Part shown: one piece after another, positions 1-5,290 of the stretch
Layout of the letters: each line of letters starts with the position of its first letter
Position numbering within the stretch: position 1 is the first letter of the stretch
Source: Lysobacterales bacterium
Lineage (GTDB): Bacteria; Pseudomonadota; Gammaproteobacteria; Xanthomonadales; Marinicellaceae
DNA: 5,290 nucleotides
Assembly (NCBI GenBank): GCA_027083915.1
Contig: JALWML010000222.1
Location: 1 to 5,290 of the forward strand
Direction of reading: 5' to 3'
The notes under the pieces: model-generated
Database searches by the model: none
What the model was told of the DNA's origin: nothing
What the model saw: only the letters and a program-made list of their open reading frames with translations
Position numbers and translations under genes: made by a program

Positions 1-1
1 G

Positions 2-18
2 TGACCGACAGTCGGTCA
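2..18. promoter_or_regulatory. Perfect palindrome, probable TetR-family operator
   Basis: TGACCGACAGTCGGTCA has two 8-bp arms (TGACCGAC / GTCGGTCA) that are exact reverse complements around a single central A. The size, the GC-rich core in an AT-rich setting and the odd one-base centre fit the operators of TetR/AcrR-type repressors, which bind short dyads as dimers. A TetR-type gene is the first gene downstream and such genes usually control their own operon, so autoregulation is the simplest reading. The site lies 184 bp before the regulator's start codon, further than usual, and a MITE-like palindrome sits between them. It is also at the window edge, so it could instead serve a gene to the left. 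The palindrome is directly visible; the binding partner is inferred. Confidence 0.6.
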
Positions 19-103
19 TTTATTAATTTAAGAGACCTTTGTATAACTATGATGACGAGTAAAAAATGATTAAATTCACCAACTTTTCGTTGAAAATCTA
101 GTC

Positions 104-117
104 AATAGCTAGCTATT
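104..117. repeat. Perfect 14-bp palindrome at the centre of the element
   Basis: AATAGCTAGCTATT is self-complementary with no spacer and lies within one base of the midpoint of the larger inverted repeat 31-191. It is best read as the tip of the long palindrome, not an independent regulator site, because the two flanking arms are also homologous to each other. Confidence 0.7.
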
Positions 118-170
118 ACCTGCGATTTCCGCCTCAATTTGGCAAATTTCCTCAATTTTTTCTTTCGCCA

Positions 171-176
171 TATAGT
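171..176 (+). promoter_or_regulatory. Candidate -10 box in the right arm of the element
   Basis: TATAGT matches the sigma-70 -10 consensus at five of six positions and would start transcription about 20 bases before the regulator's start codon. No good -35 box is present at the normal distance (the best TTGACA-like match, TTGGCA at 139-144, is about 26 bases away). The left arm also holds TATAAC (42-47) and TATGAT (48-53), equally weak alternatives that lie closer to the operator. The real operon promoter cannot be decided from sequence alone. Confidence 0.2.
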
Positions 177-193
177 TATGCAAAAGTCTCTAT

Positions 194-197
194 AGGA
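194..197 (+). promoter_or_regulatory. Ribosome binding site of the regulator gene
   Basis: AGGA sits five bases before the ATG at 203, immediately outside the right end of the palindromic element. It supports 203 as the true start and shows the insertion spared the translation signals. Confidence 0.55.
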
Positions 198-202
198 ATT
201 TT

Positions 203-799
203 ATGGCTATTATTGTAGATAAAGAACAGAAGAAAAAAGACATAGCAGTTGCGTGTACGGATTTGTTGTTGGATAAGGGTTTGAAAAATTTGCGTATCAG
301 TGACATTGCCATAACGGCGGGTATTGGCAAGGGCACGGTTTACGATTATTTTGCAAATAAGGAAGCGGTGGTGTTTGAAATTATTCGTAATCTTATGATT
401 GAGCACCAGCATGAATTGAGTGAACGCAGTGACAAAAACACCTCGTGCCGACAAAAAGTCTTTTACCTTTTTGATTTTTATTTGTGTGAGTATAAGGATT
501 ACACAAAGCATTTAGAAGTCTATAAAGAGTACTTAGATGCGACCATCGCCAGTAAAAATCCAGCCATGTATGCCTTTAACCAGGAATGTATTGATTTTAT
601 TCAACAAATTTTGAGCACCATTATTGATGAAGGAGTTAACAATGGCGAGTTGAATCCTGTAGCTAATGACTTAGTTGAGGCAATGATAGCAACTGAAAGG
701 GGATTTATGCTGCAGGGTTGGACGATGAATAAATGCTATAAACAAAATTTTAAAAATTACATTAATTCCCTATTTGACTTAATCGAGACAAAGCCATGA
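203..799 (+). CDS. TetR/AcrR-family transcriptional repressor of the efflux operon
   Basis: The 198-residue protein is of normal TetR-family length. The N-terminal DNA-binding domain spans about residues 8-60: helix 1 around 10-25, then a helix-turn-helix at about 31-51 with the family signature ISDIA...GIGKGTVYDYFANKE, where the G-x-G-T-V/L-Y-x-Y-F-x-x-K-E core is intact. The rest is an all-helical effector-binding and dimerisation domain that is not conserved enough to predict a ligand. There are five cysteines (including C18, C82 and C95), but nothing shows they act as a sensor. The start at 203 gives the usual short leader before helix 1 and has an AGGA site. The stop overlaps the adaptor's start by 4 bp (ATGA), so the repressor is translationally coupled to the genes it should control. 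It probably binds the 2-18 palindrome and represses its own operon; this is inferred from position and family habit. Confidence 0.93.
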   Translation: MAIIVDKEQKKKDIAVACTDLLLDKGLKNLRISDIAITAGIGKGTVYDYFANKEAVVFEIIRNLMIEHQHELSERSDKNTSCRQKVFYLFDFYLCEYKDYTKHLEVYKEYLDATIASKNPAMYAFNQECIDFIQQILSTIIDEGVNNGELNPVANDLVEAMIATERGFMLQGWTMNKCYKQNFKNYINSLFDLIETKP

Positions 800-1524
800 G
801 AACATTATTACTAACACTATTATTAACTGCTTTTTCAACAGTACAAGCTAAAGAAGTGTATGCAACTTTTACGGTTTTTGCCAAAAAGAGTGCCAATTTA
901 GCCTTTAACTACAGTGGTATTGTCAAAGAATATAATGTGGATATCATGAGTGAAGTCAAAAAAGGTGATGTGTTGGCAACTTTAGTAGCAGATGACTTAA
1001 TAGCGACAAACAATGCATCAAAGGTGACATTAAAATATGCCAAATTAGACTATGAACGCTACAAAGAATTGTTGAAGAAAAAGCTCATCGATAAAGCGCA
1101 ATTGGATAAATATGCCATGGCTTATGAAGCCATCAAGGCGCATATTAAGCTAGAAGAAACAATTTATGACAAGACTATCTTGCGAGCACCATTTGATGGT
1201 GTTATTAGCAAACGTATGATTGAACTTGGCGATGTAGTCAGTGGACAAATGCTTAAAACCGCCTTTGTTATTCAGAGCACACACAAACGTATTTTAGTGG
1301 CAGAATTTGATCAAAAATACACCAATGATGTCAAAATAGGTGATGCTTTTATTTACCATGTTGATGGTGATGATAGAGAGTATAAAGGCAAAGTGTTTAG
1401 AATTTACCCCACAGTGAATGAAAAAACTCGCAAGGTATCTGTGCAAGTGGCAGCAAATGATATTAAGGTTGGATTATTTGGTGATGGTGTTTTCATCACT
1501 TCAGATAGTGCAGATAAAGAGTAA
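796..1524 (+). CDS. Periplasmic adaptor (membrane fusion protein) of an RND efflux pump, short form
   Basis: The protein would bridge the inner-membrane RND pump and an outer-membrane channel. It begins with a Sec signal peptide (residues 1-18, Leu-rich core, probable cleavage after VQA). There is no lipobox cysteine, so it is not a typical lipid-anchored adaptor. The first half of the lipoyl/barrel-sandwich domain is at about 33-66 (SGIVKEY...VKKGDVLATL), a short helical hairpin follows at about 69-124, and the second lipoyl half carries RAPFDGVISKR (130-140) with LGDVVSG (144-150). A beta-barrel part runs from about 160 to 235. At 242 residues it is far shorter than the usual 350-400: the hairpin is short and the membrane-proximal domain is absent or minimal. 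The frame is intact and the ending natural, so this looks like a genuine compact subfamily, not a truncation. It overlaps the repressor gene by 4 bp and lies 6 bp before the pump. Confidence 0.92.
   Translation: MRTLLLTLLLTAFSTVQAKEVYATFTVFAKKSANLAFNYSGIVKEYNVDIMSEVKKGDVLATLVADDLIATNNASKVTLKYAKLDYERYKELLKKKLIDKAQLDKYAMAYEAIKAHIKLEETIYDKTILRAPFDGVISKRMIELGDVVSGQMLKTAFVIQSTHKRILVAEFDQKYTNDVKIGDAFIYHVDGDDREYKGKVFRIYPTVNEKTRKVSVQVAANDIKVGLFGDGVFITSDSADKE
1516..1521 (+). promoter_or_regulatory. Ribosome binding site of the pump gene inside the adaptor's end
   Basis: AAAGAG lies in the last codons of the adaptor gene, nine bases before the ATG at 1531. With a spacer of only six bases between stop and start, ribosomes finishing the adaptor can readily reinitiate on the pump, which would keep the two partners in proportion. 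Confidence 0.4.
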
Positions 1525-1530
1525 TCGCCC

Positions 1531-4500
1531 ATGTATAAGTTTGCAATTAATCGACCCATAACCATCTTGATGGCGGTCATGGCATTGGTAATTTTTGGAA
1601 TAAAATCATACACTTCCATGCCGTTGGCGTTATTTCCTAATGTTGAATTTCCTATTATCACTATTCAAACCTATTATCCTGGTGCTGAACCCAAAACAGT
1701 AGAGTCCAAAATTACCGATAAAATTGAAGAAGCAGTATCAGGTATTGATGGCATTGACAAATTGATTTCCACTAGTTACACCGGTTTAAGCTATGTGATT
1801 GTGGAGTTTAATTTATCCAAAGACTTAAATGAGAGTGCCAATGATGTGCGCGAAAAAATCGGGGCGATTGTTTTGCCATTTGGTACAGAGGCTCCGATTG
1901 TTAAGAAAATCAGTACAGCAGGAGAAGCCATCAGTTTATTTGTTTCGCATAAAAATGGCGATATGAAAGCTTTGATGAAGCTAGTTGATGAAAAAATTAA
2001 ACCCAAATTACAACGCATCAAAGGTGTTGGTGATGTGGATATGGTTGGCTTCCAAGACCGCGAAATCAAAATTTTGGTCAATCCTTATTTACTCAATAAA
2101 TACAATATTACAGCAAGTGAATTGCAAGCAGCTATTTCAAGTCAAAATTTTAAAGCAACATCAGGCAAAAGCATTAATGAAGATGAGGAATACTTAATCA
2201 AGTTTTTAGGTGACTCCAAAACGGTGGAGTCTTTGTCCAATATAGAAATCAAAAGTGGTTTGCGCCTCAAAGATGTCGCTACTGTAACGGATTCACTCAG
2301 TGATATTGATAGTTATGCTTCATATAATAAAAAAGCAGGCGTGTCATTATCCATCATGAAAATCAATGGCAGTAATGTTATTGATATTATTAAACAAACC
2401 AAACAAATATTGCCTGAATTGCAAAGGCTTGCAGGCGAAGATTTTGAATTGAGTTTGATAAAAGATCAGTCTAATAAAATCATGCAAAGTGTTAATCAGG
2501 TTAAATTTGATTTAATGTTTGGTGCAATTCTGGCTATATTTATTGTGTTTTTATTCTTAAGAAATATCACAGCAACCATTGTTTCTGCTTTGGCAATTCC
2601 TACCTCCATCATAGGCACTTTTGCTTTGATTGACTACATGGGTTATGACCTGAATAAGCTGACCTTGATTGGTTTGACATTGGCAATCGGAATTTTTATT
2701 GATGATGCCATTGTAGTGATTGAAAACATCAGTAAAAAAATGGAAGCCGGTATGGATTCATTTAAAGCCACCTATGAAGGCGTGCACGAAATTGCCTTTT
2801 CTTTGTTGGCTATATCTGCCATGTTATTGGCTGTATTTATCCCCGTGGCATTTATGAGCGGCATTGTTGGTAAGTTTTTCAATGCCTTTGCTATGACGGT
2901 TGCCTCTGGTATTGTTTTGTCCTATTTGGTGGCGATTATGCTTATTCCTACTGTTGGAGCACGCGTGCTGCGCCACAAGGAAACAAAATTTCATAAGTTT
3001 ACCGAAAAATATTTTGTGGCTTTAGATAAGGCTTATGTCAGGCTGCTTAAACCATTGATTCGGTTTAAATACATCACCGTTATTGTGACCTTTGCCTTGC
3101 TGATATTGTCGAGTAAAATTTTTACCAATGTCGGTATGGATTTTGTGCCAGAACAAGATAACAGCGAGTTTAGGGTGGTCATTAAAGCTAAGGTCGGTAC
3201 CACAATCAAAGCCATGAAAAAGCAATTAGCACCGATTATAAAAGAGTTAGAGTCTGATGATATGTTGCTCTACCAGACATTTTCTATTGGTTACAGCAAA
3301 GCCAAAGAAACCAATAAAGCCATAATTTATGCCAAACTCAAGCCCATCGAACAACGCACACTTGGGCAAAAGGATATCATTGCAAAATACCGTGATAAAT
3401 TTAATCAACTAAAGCACTTAAAAGTCACCGTTGAGTCATTGCCTGATGTGGATACTGGCGGAAACAATAAGCCTATGCAGATTGTCATAACAGGTGATAG
3501 TTTAGAAAAGCTTAATACCATCGGTAAAAAGGTTGAAAAAATGTTAAGCCCTTTTGATGGTGTGGTTGATATCGATAGTGATTACGAATTGGGTCAACCA
3601 GAGGTTAATATTACTATCAAAAGACAAAATGCAGCACGAGTTGGTATTTCGGCACAACAGATTGCTGCGGTGCTTAATGCCAGTTATTCGAGTGATATAA
3701 AGATTGCAAATTTTGAAGACAGAGGCAGAGAATACGATATTACTTTACGCTATGATGATGCCAATCGTGCCAATTTAGATAATTTAAAAAAGATGCAAAT
3801 TCGCACACCAAATGGCAGCTTTGTATTTCTTGATGGCTTAATCAAGGTTGAAAAGAGTAGTTCTATTACCTCAGTTAATAGATATGACAGGCAAAGAAAA
3901 GTATTAATCAGTGCCAATATAGTCAACACACCACTTAATGCCGTGGTTGCTTTTGTTGATGAAAATATTGGCGAGTATCTGCCAGAAGGATACACCTATG
4001 TTTATGATGGCGATGTTGAGCGTATGCAAGACACGGCTCAAGCTTTTAGTATGGCAGTTGGATTGGCCGTTATTCTTATATACCTCATTCTCGCTGCTTT
4101 GTATGAGTCGATTATCCAACCCGTTATTATCATGATAACCATGCCACTGGCATTTACTGGTGTGATTACAGCCTTGGGCTTAAGCGGCAATAACTTCTCA
4201 CTATTTGTTATGATTGGGATAATCTTATTACTCGGTATGGTTGGTAAAAACGCTATTTTGGTGGTGGATTTTGCCAACCGTGCGATTAAACAAGGTGAAT
4301 CCGTGGATGATGCTTTAATTCATGCTGGCGAAAAAAGACTACGTCCGATTCTGATGACCACATTCGCCATGGTTGGCGCCATGATGCCATTGGCATTTGG
4401 TAGGGGTGCAGGACATGAAATGAATTCACCCATGTCATTGTCGGTTATCGGTGGATTAATCAGTTCAACCATTTTAGCTTTGCTTGTTGTCCCTGCTTTT

Positions 4501-4563
4501 TACAAGATTTTATATCCAGTCGATAGATGGTTTAGGAAATGGTATGAGGTTGGGAAGATTTGA
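1531..4563 (+). CDS. RND-family efflux pump permease (HAE1 / AcrB-like)
   Basis: This is a complete 1010-residue inner-membrane proton-driven exporter, close to the 1020-1050 typical of AcrB-type pumps. The fold repeats twice. TM1 (about 10-28) begins after the conserved FAINRP start, followed by a periplasmic porter domain (about 30-325) with FPNVEFP...YPGA near its beginning. TM2-TM7 run from about 328 to 533, a second porter/docking domain covers 535-838, and TM8-TM12 run from about 841 to 993. The proton-relay residues are present: the TM4 pair D391-D392 in GIFIDDAIVVIEN, K906 in TM10 (GMVGKNAIL) and the TM11 RLRPILMTT motif (R936, R938, T943/T944). The catalytic machinery therefore looks functional. 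The carboxylate pair and hydrophobic setting point to HAE1 drug/amphiphile exporters over the heavy-metal (HME) type, but the substrate cannot be read from sequence. It should work as a trimer with the adaptor encoded just upstream and a TolC-like channel coded elsewhere. Confidence 0.95.
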   Translation: MYKFAINRPITILMAVMALVIFGIKSYTSMPLALFPNVEFPIITIQTYYPGAEPKTVESKITDKIEEAVSGIDGIDKLISTSYTGLSYVIVEFNLSKDLNESANDVREKIGAIVLPFGTEAPIVKKISTAGEAISLFVSHKNGDMKALMKLVDEKIKPKLQRIKGVGDVDMVGFQDREIKILVNPYLLNKYNITASELQAAISSQNFKATSGKSINEDEEYLIKFLGDSKTVESLSNIEIKSGLRLKDVATVTDSLSDIDSYASYNKKAGVSLSIMKINGSNVIDIIKQTKQILPELQRLAGEDFELSLIKDQSNKIMQSVNQVKFDLMFGAILAIFIVFLFLRNITATIVSALAIPTSIIGTFALIDYMGYDLNKLTLIGLTLAIGIFIDDAIVVIENISKKMEAGMDSFKATYEGVHEIAFSLLAISAMLLAVFIPVAFMSGIVGKFFNAFAMTVASGIVLSYLVAIMLIPTVGARVLRHKETKFHKFTEKYFVALDKAYVRLLKPLIRFKYITVIVTFALLILSSKIFTNVGMDFVPEQDNSEFRVVIKAKVGTTIKAMKKQLAPIIKELESDDMLLYQTFSIGYSKAKETNKAIIYAKLKPIEQRTLGQKDIIAKYRDKFNQLKHLKVTVESLPDVDTGGNNKPMQIVITGDSLEKLNTIGKKVEKMLSPFDGVVDIDSDYELGQPEVNITIKRQNAARVGISAQQIAAVLNASYSSDIKIANFEDRGREYDITLRYDDANRANLDNLKKMQIRTPNGSFVFLDGLIKVEKSSSITSVNRYDRQRKVLISANIVNTPLNAVVAFVDENIGEYLPEGYTYVYDGDVERMQDTAQAFSMAVGLAVILIYLILAALYESIIQPVIIMITMPLAFTGVITALGLSGNNFSLFVMIGIILLLGMVGKNAILVVDFANRAIKQGESVDDALIHAGEKRLRPILMTTFAMVGAMMPLAFGRGAGHEMNSPMSLSVIGGLISSTILALLVVPAFYKILYPVDRWFRKWYEVGKI

Positions 4564-4569
4564 GTTTAC

Positions 4570-4606
4570 AGATTTCAGGTGGTAGGTAATAGGTTTCAGG
4601 TAGTAG
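4570..4606. repeat. Short heptanucleotide tandem repeat (AGGTNNN)
   Basis: Starting seven bases after the pump's stop codon, the sequence reads in strict 7-base steps. A degenerate first unit AGATTTC (4570-4576) is followed by four AGGTNNN units beginning at 4577, 4584, 4591 and 4598, then a trailing AG. The same tract also shows a 21-base period: TTTCAGGTGGTAG (4573-4585) recurs as TTTCAGGTAGTAG (4594-4606). It resembles the short tandemly repeated repetitive (STRR) sequences described in cyanobacteria and similar heptad repeats between genes in other bacteria. No function can be assigned. Confidence 0.6.
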
Positions 4607-4647
4607 CTTTTCTTAAGGAAACCTTTAAAACGAGATGGGAAAATTAA

Positions 4648-4675
4648 TAAAGGGTCACAAAGAAGTGACCCTTTA
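4648..4675. terminator. Rho-independent terminator between convergent genes, probably bidirectional
   Basis: A perfect 11-bp stem (4648-4658 TAAAGGGTCAC with 4665-4675 GTGACCCTTTA) closes a six-base loop AAAGAA. On the + strand it is followed by six T residues at 4678-4683, ending the efflux operon 85 bases past its stop. Read on the - strand, the hairpin starts 20 bases after the stop of the DUF4252-like gene and is followed by a T-rich stretch (complement of 4640-4647), so it can serve both transcripts. Confidence 0.8.
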
Positions 4676-4695
4676 CATTTTTTGTAATAAAGTTA

Positions 4696-5208
4696 TTAAA
4701 TATCTAATTCATCATCGATATCAACATCATACTCATTGGAAATCATGGCTAATTGTTTTAAATTGACATCGCCTTTTAAGCTGATTATGGCTAGTTCATC
4801 GCCTTTTTCGTAAGCAATTATCATCGCATCCTGCATCAAGTCGCCTTTAATTTTCGCTAAAATAAATACATTATCGCCATGGTCTCTTACAGATACCAAT
4901 TGCTCGTATCCTTTTGCAGATAAGCTTTGAATTTTGTTTTCAATGATGGCATTTAAGCGGCGGTTATTGTGTTTGTCTTCGAGTTCAAAAACAGTCACTT
5001 TAATGCGTTTTAGTCCATCCATTAACGCCTTAGCCTCTGGGTCGTCTTCATCGGCAAATTTCATCATGAGTTTAACAAGCCATGTACCAATATTGATATT
5101 GACTTCAGGTTTTGTTCCGAGTTCATGGCGGATGTCACTGACAAATGATTGAGCGTTAGCTGCAGCTATTGTGAATGTTAATAATAAGGTTGTTAGTAGT
5201 TTTTTCAT
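4696..5208 (-). CDS. Small exported protein, DUF4252-like
   Basis: The 170-residue protein starts with a clear Sec signal peptide (MKK, hydrophobic core, probable cleavage after ANA at residue 19). It has no lipobox cysteine, so the mature form of about 150 residues should be soluble in the periplasm or beyond. The body matches my memory of the DUF4252 family: a helical first part with many charged residues, a strand segment IKVTVFEL (about 69-76), then KGYEQLVSVRDHGDNVFILAK and a late IISLKGDVNLKQLAMI segment. The last dozen residues are strongly acidic (DVDIDDELDI). The function of this family is unknown to me; members occur in Bacteroidetes and some Proteobacteria. It has its own AGAGGA site at the right spacing, converges on the efflux operon and shares its terminator, so a role with the pump is not implied. 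Family assignment is by eye. Confidence 0.82.
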   Translation of the reverse strand: MKKLLTTLLLTFTIAAANAQSFVSDIRHELGTKPEVNINIGTWLVKLMMKFADEDDPEAKALMDGLKRIKVTVFELEDKHNNRRLNAIIENKIQSLSAKGYEQLVSVRDHGDNVFILAKIKGDLMQDAMIIAYEKGDELAIISLKGDVNLKQLAMISNEYDVDIDDELDI

Positions 5209-5213
5209 GTTGT

Positions 5214-5219
5214 TCCTCT
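5214..5219 (-). promoter_or_regulatory. Ribosome binding site of the DUF4252-like gene
   Basis: On the - strand AGAGGA lies five bases before the ATG at 5208-5206. It is the strongest ribosome binding site in the window and fixes the start, which also gives a well-formed signal peptide. Confidence 0.7.
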
Positions 5220-5232
5220 GTAATTGGATTTA

Positions 5233-5250
5233 ACTTGATAACGGTCAAGT
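5233..5250 (-). promoter_or_regulatory. Dyad-symmetric site overlapping a putative -35 box of the DUF4252-like gene
   Basis: ACTTGATAACGGTCAAGT has perfect 6-bp arms (ACTTGA / TCAAGT) with a six-base spacer. Read on the - strand it contains TTGACC, a good match to a sigma-70 -35 box. The -10 region 17 bases on is poor (AATTAC). The combination could be an operator placed on a promoter, or an activator site in front of a weak promoter. The gene start is 24 bases away, so a start of transcription here would give a very short leader. Confidence 0.35.
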
Positions 5251-5290
5251 ATTTATTTTGTTACTTATGATTTGGAATTATTTTTATTTT

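Larger units (their letters stand above)
32..190. mobile_element. MITE-like element: 159-bp full-length imperfect palindrome
   Basis: The ends are near-perfect inverted repeats: 31-50 (AGAGACCTTTGTATAACTAT) pairs with 172-191 with 18 of 20 positions matching. The similarity continues inward along both arms, roughly 70% by hand alignment with a few one-base gaps, to a perfect 14-bp palindrome at 104-117 (AATAGCTAGCTATT) exactly in the middle. This architecture is that of a small non-autonomous repeat (MITE or ERIC-like). The end motif GAGACCTTTGCA-like resembles, from memory, terminal repeats of some IS5-family elements, suggesting a transposase supplied elsewhere. The flanks TAA (29-31) and TAT (191-193) are not an exact target duplication, so the insertion is either old or its borders are slightly off. 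It codes for no meaningful protein. As RNA it would fold into a long hairpin in the operon leader. Confidence 0.65.

Noticed and set aside
109..171. 20-codon reading frame on the - strand inside the palindromic element
   Set aside because: It is too short, has no convincing ribosome binding site and lies in a mobile repeat. Kept only as a possible relic of a parental coding sequence.
29..193. 3-bp target-site duplication (TAA / TAT) flanking the element
   Set aside because: The two triplets differ at one position, so a duplication cannot be claimed, although a decayed TNA-type site is possible.
176..511. 111-codon open frame on the - strand across the leader and regulator gene
   Set aside because: It is antisense to the clear TetR helix-turn-helix gene, has a low-complexity, AT-driven protein sequence, no recognisable domain and no good ribosome binding site.
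1404..1661. Open frame on the - strand across the adaptor-pump junction
   Set aside because: It is antisense to two well-supported genes, with no family resemblance; a shadow frame.
4613..4627. Small AAGG-AAA-CCTT hairpin before the main terminator
   Set aside because: The stem is only four bases with no following T-run; the 11-bp stem at 4648-4675 is the real terminator.
4934..5152. 72-codon + strand open frame opposite the DUF4252-like gene
   Set aside because: The - strand gene has a signal peptide, ribosome binding site and family-like segments; the + strand frame is Ser/Leu-rich antisense noise.

Overview
The window is an AT-rich stretch of bacterial DNA (judged by eye, not counted) from a Gram-negative. 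It encodes Sec signal peptides, an RND inner-membrane pump and a periplasmic adaptor. It carries one complete three-gene drug-efflux-type operon on the + strand and one convergent gene for a small exported protein on the - strand. From memory of family members, the short adaptor and the pump resemble the compact tetR-adaptor-pump operons of Campylobacterota such as Sulfurimonas and Sulfurovum. The surrounding small repeats also fit AT-rich gammaproteobacterial sulfur oxidisers, so I leave the host open.

Layout: positions 1-202 are a non-coding leader. It starts with a perfect 17-bp palindrome (2-18), a good candidate for the operator of the TetR-type repressor. This is followed by a 159-bp element (32-190) that is one long imperfect palindrome along its whole length, with near-identical ends and a perfect 14-bp centre: a MITE-like insertion. 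The ribosome binding site and start of the regulator lie directly outside its right end. The regulator (203-799) overlaps the adaptor (796-1524) by 4 bp, and the adaptor is 6 bp from the RND pump (1531-4563). Positions 4564-4695 hold a heptanucleotide tandem repeat and a strong hairpin terminator that probably serves both converging transcripts. A DUF4252-like secreted protein (4696-5208, - strand) follows, with its own ribosome binding site and a dyad-symmetric promoter-region motif at 5233-5250.

How the parts work together (inference): the repressor, coded first in the operon, would bind the palindrome and shut off its own operon until an inducer binds. The adaptor and pump would then be made in coupled translation and pair with an outer-membrane TolC-type channel that is not coded here. 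The inserted palindrome now separates operator from genes, so it either lies in the 5' untranslated RNA as a long hairpin or supplies a replacement promoter. No CRISPR array, tRNA, rRNA or complete transposase gene is visible, and I see no previously undescribed multi-gene system. The most unusual structure is the palindromic leader element.
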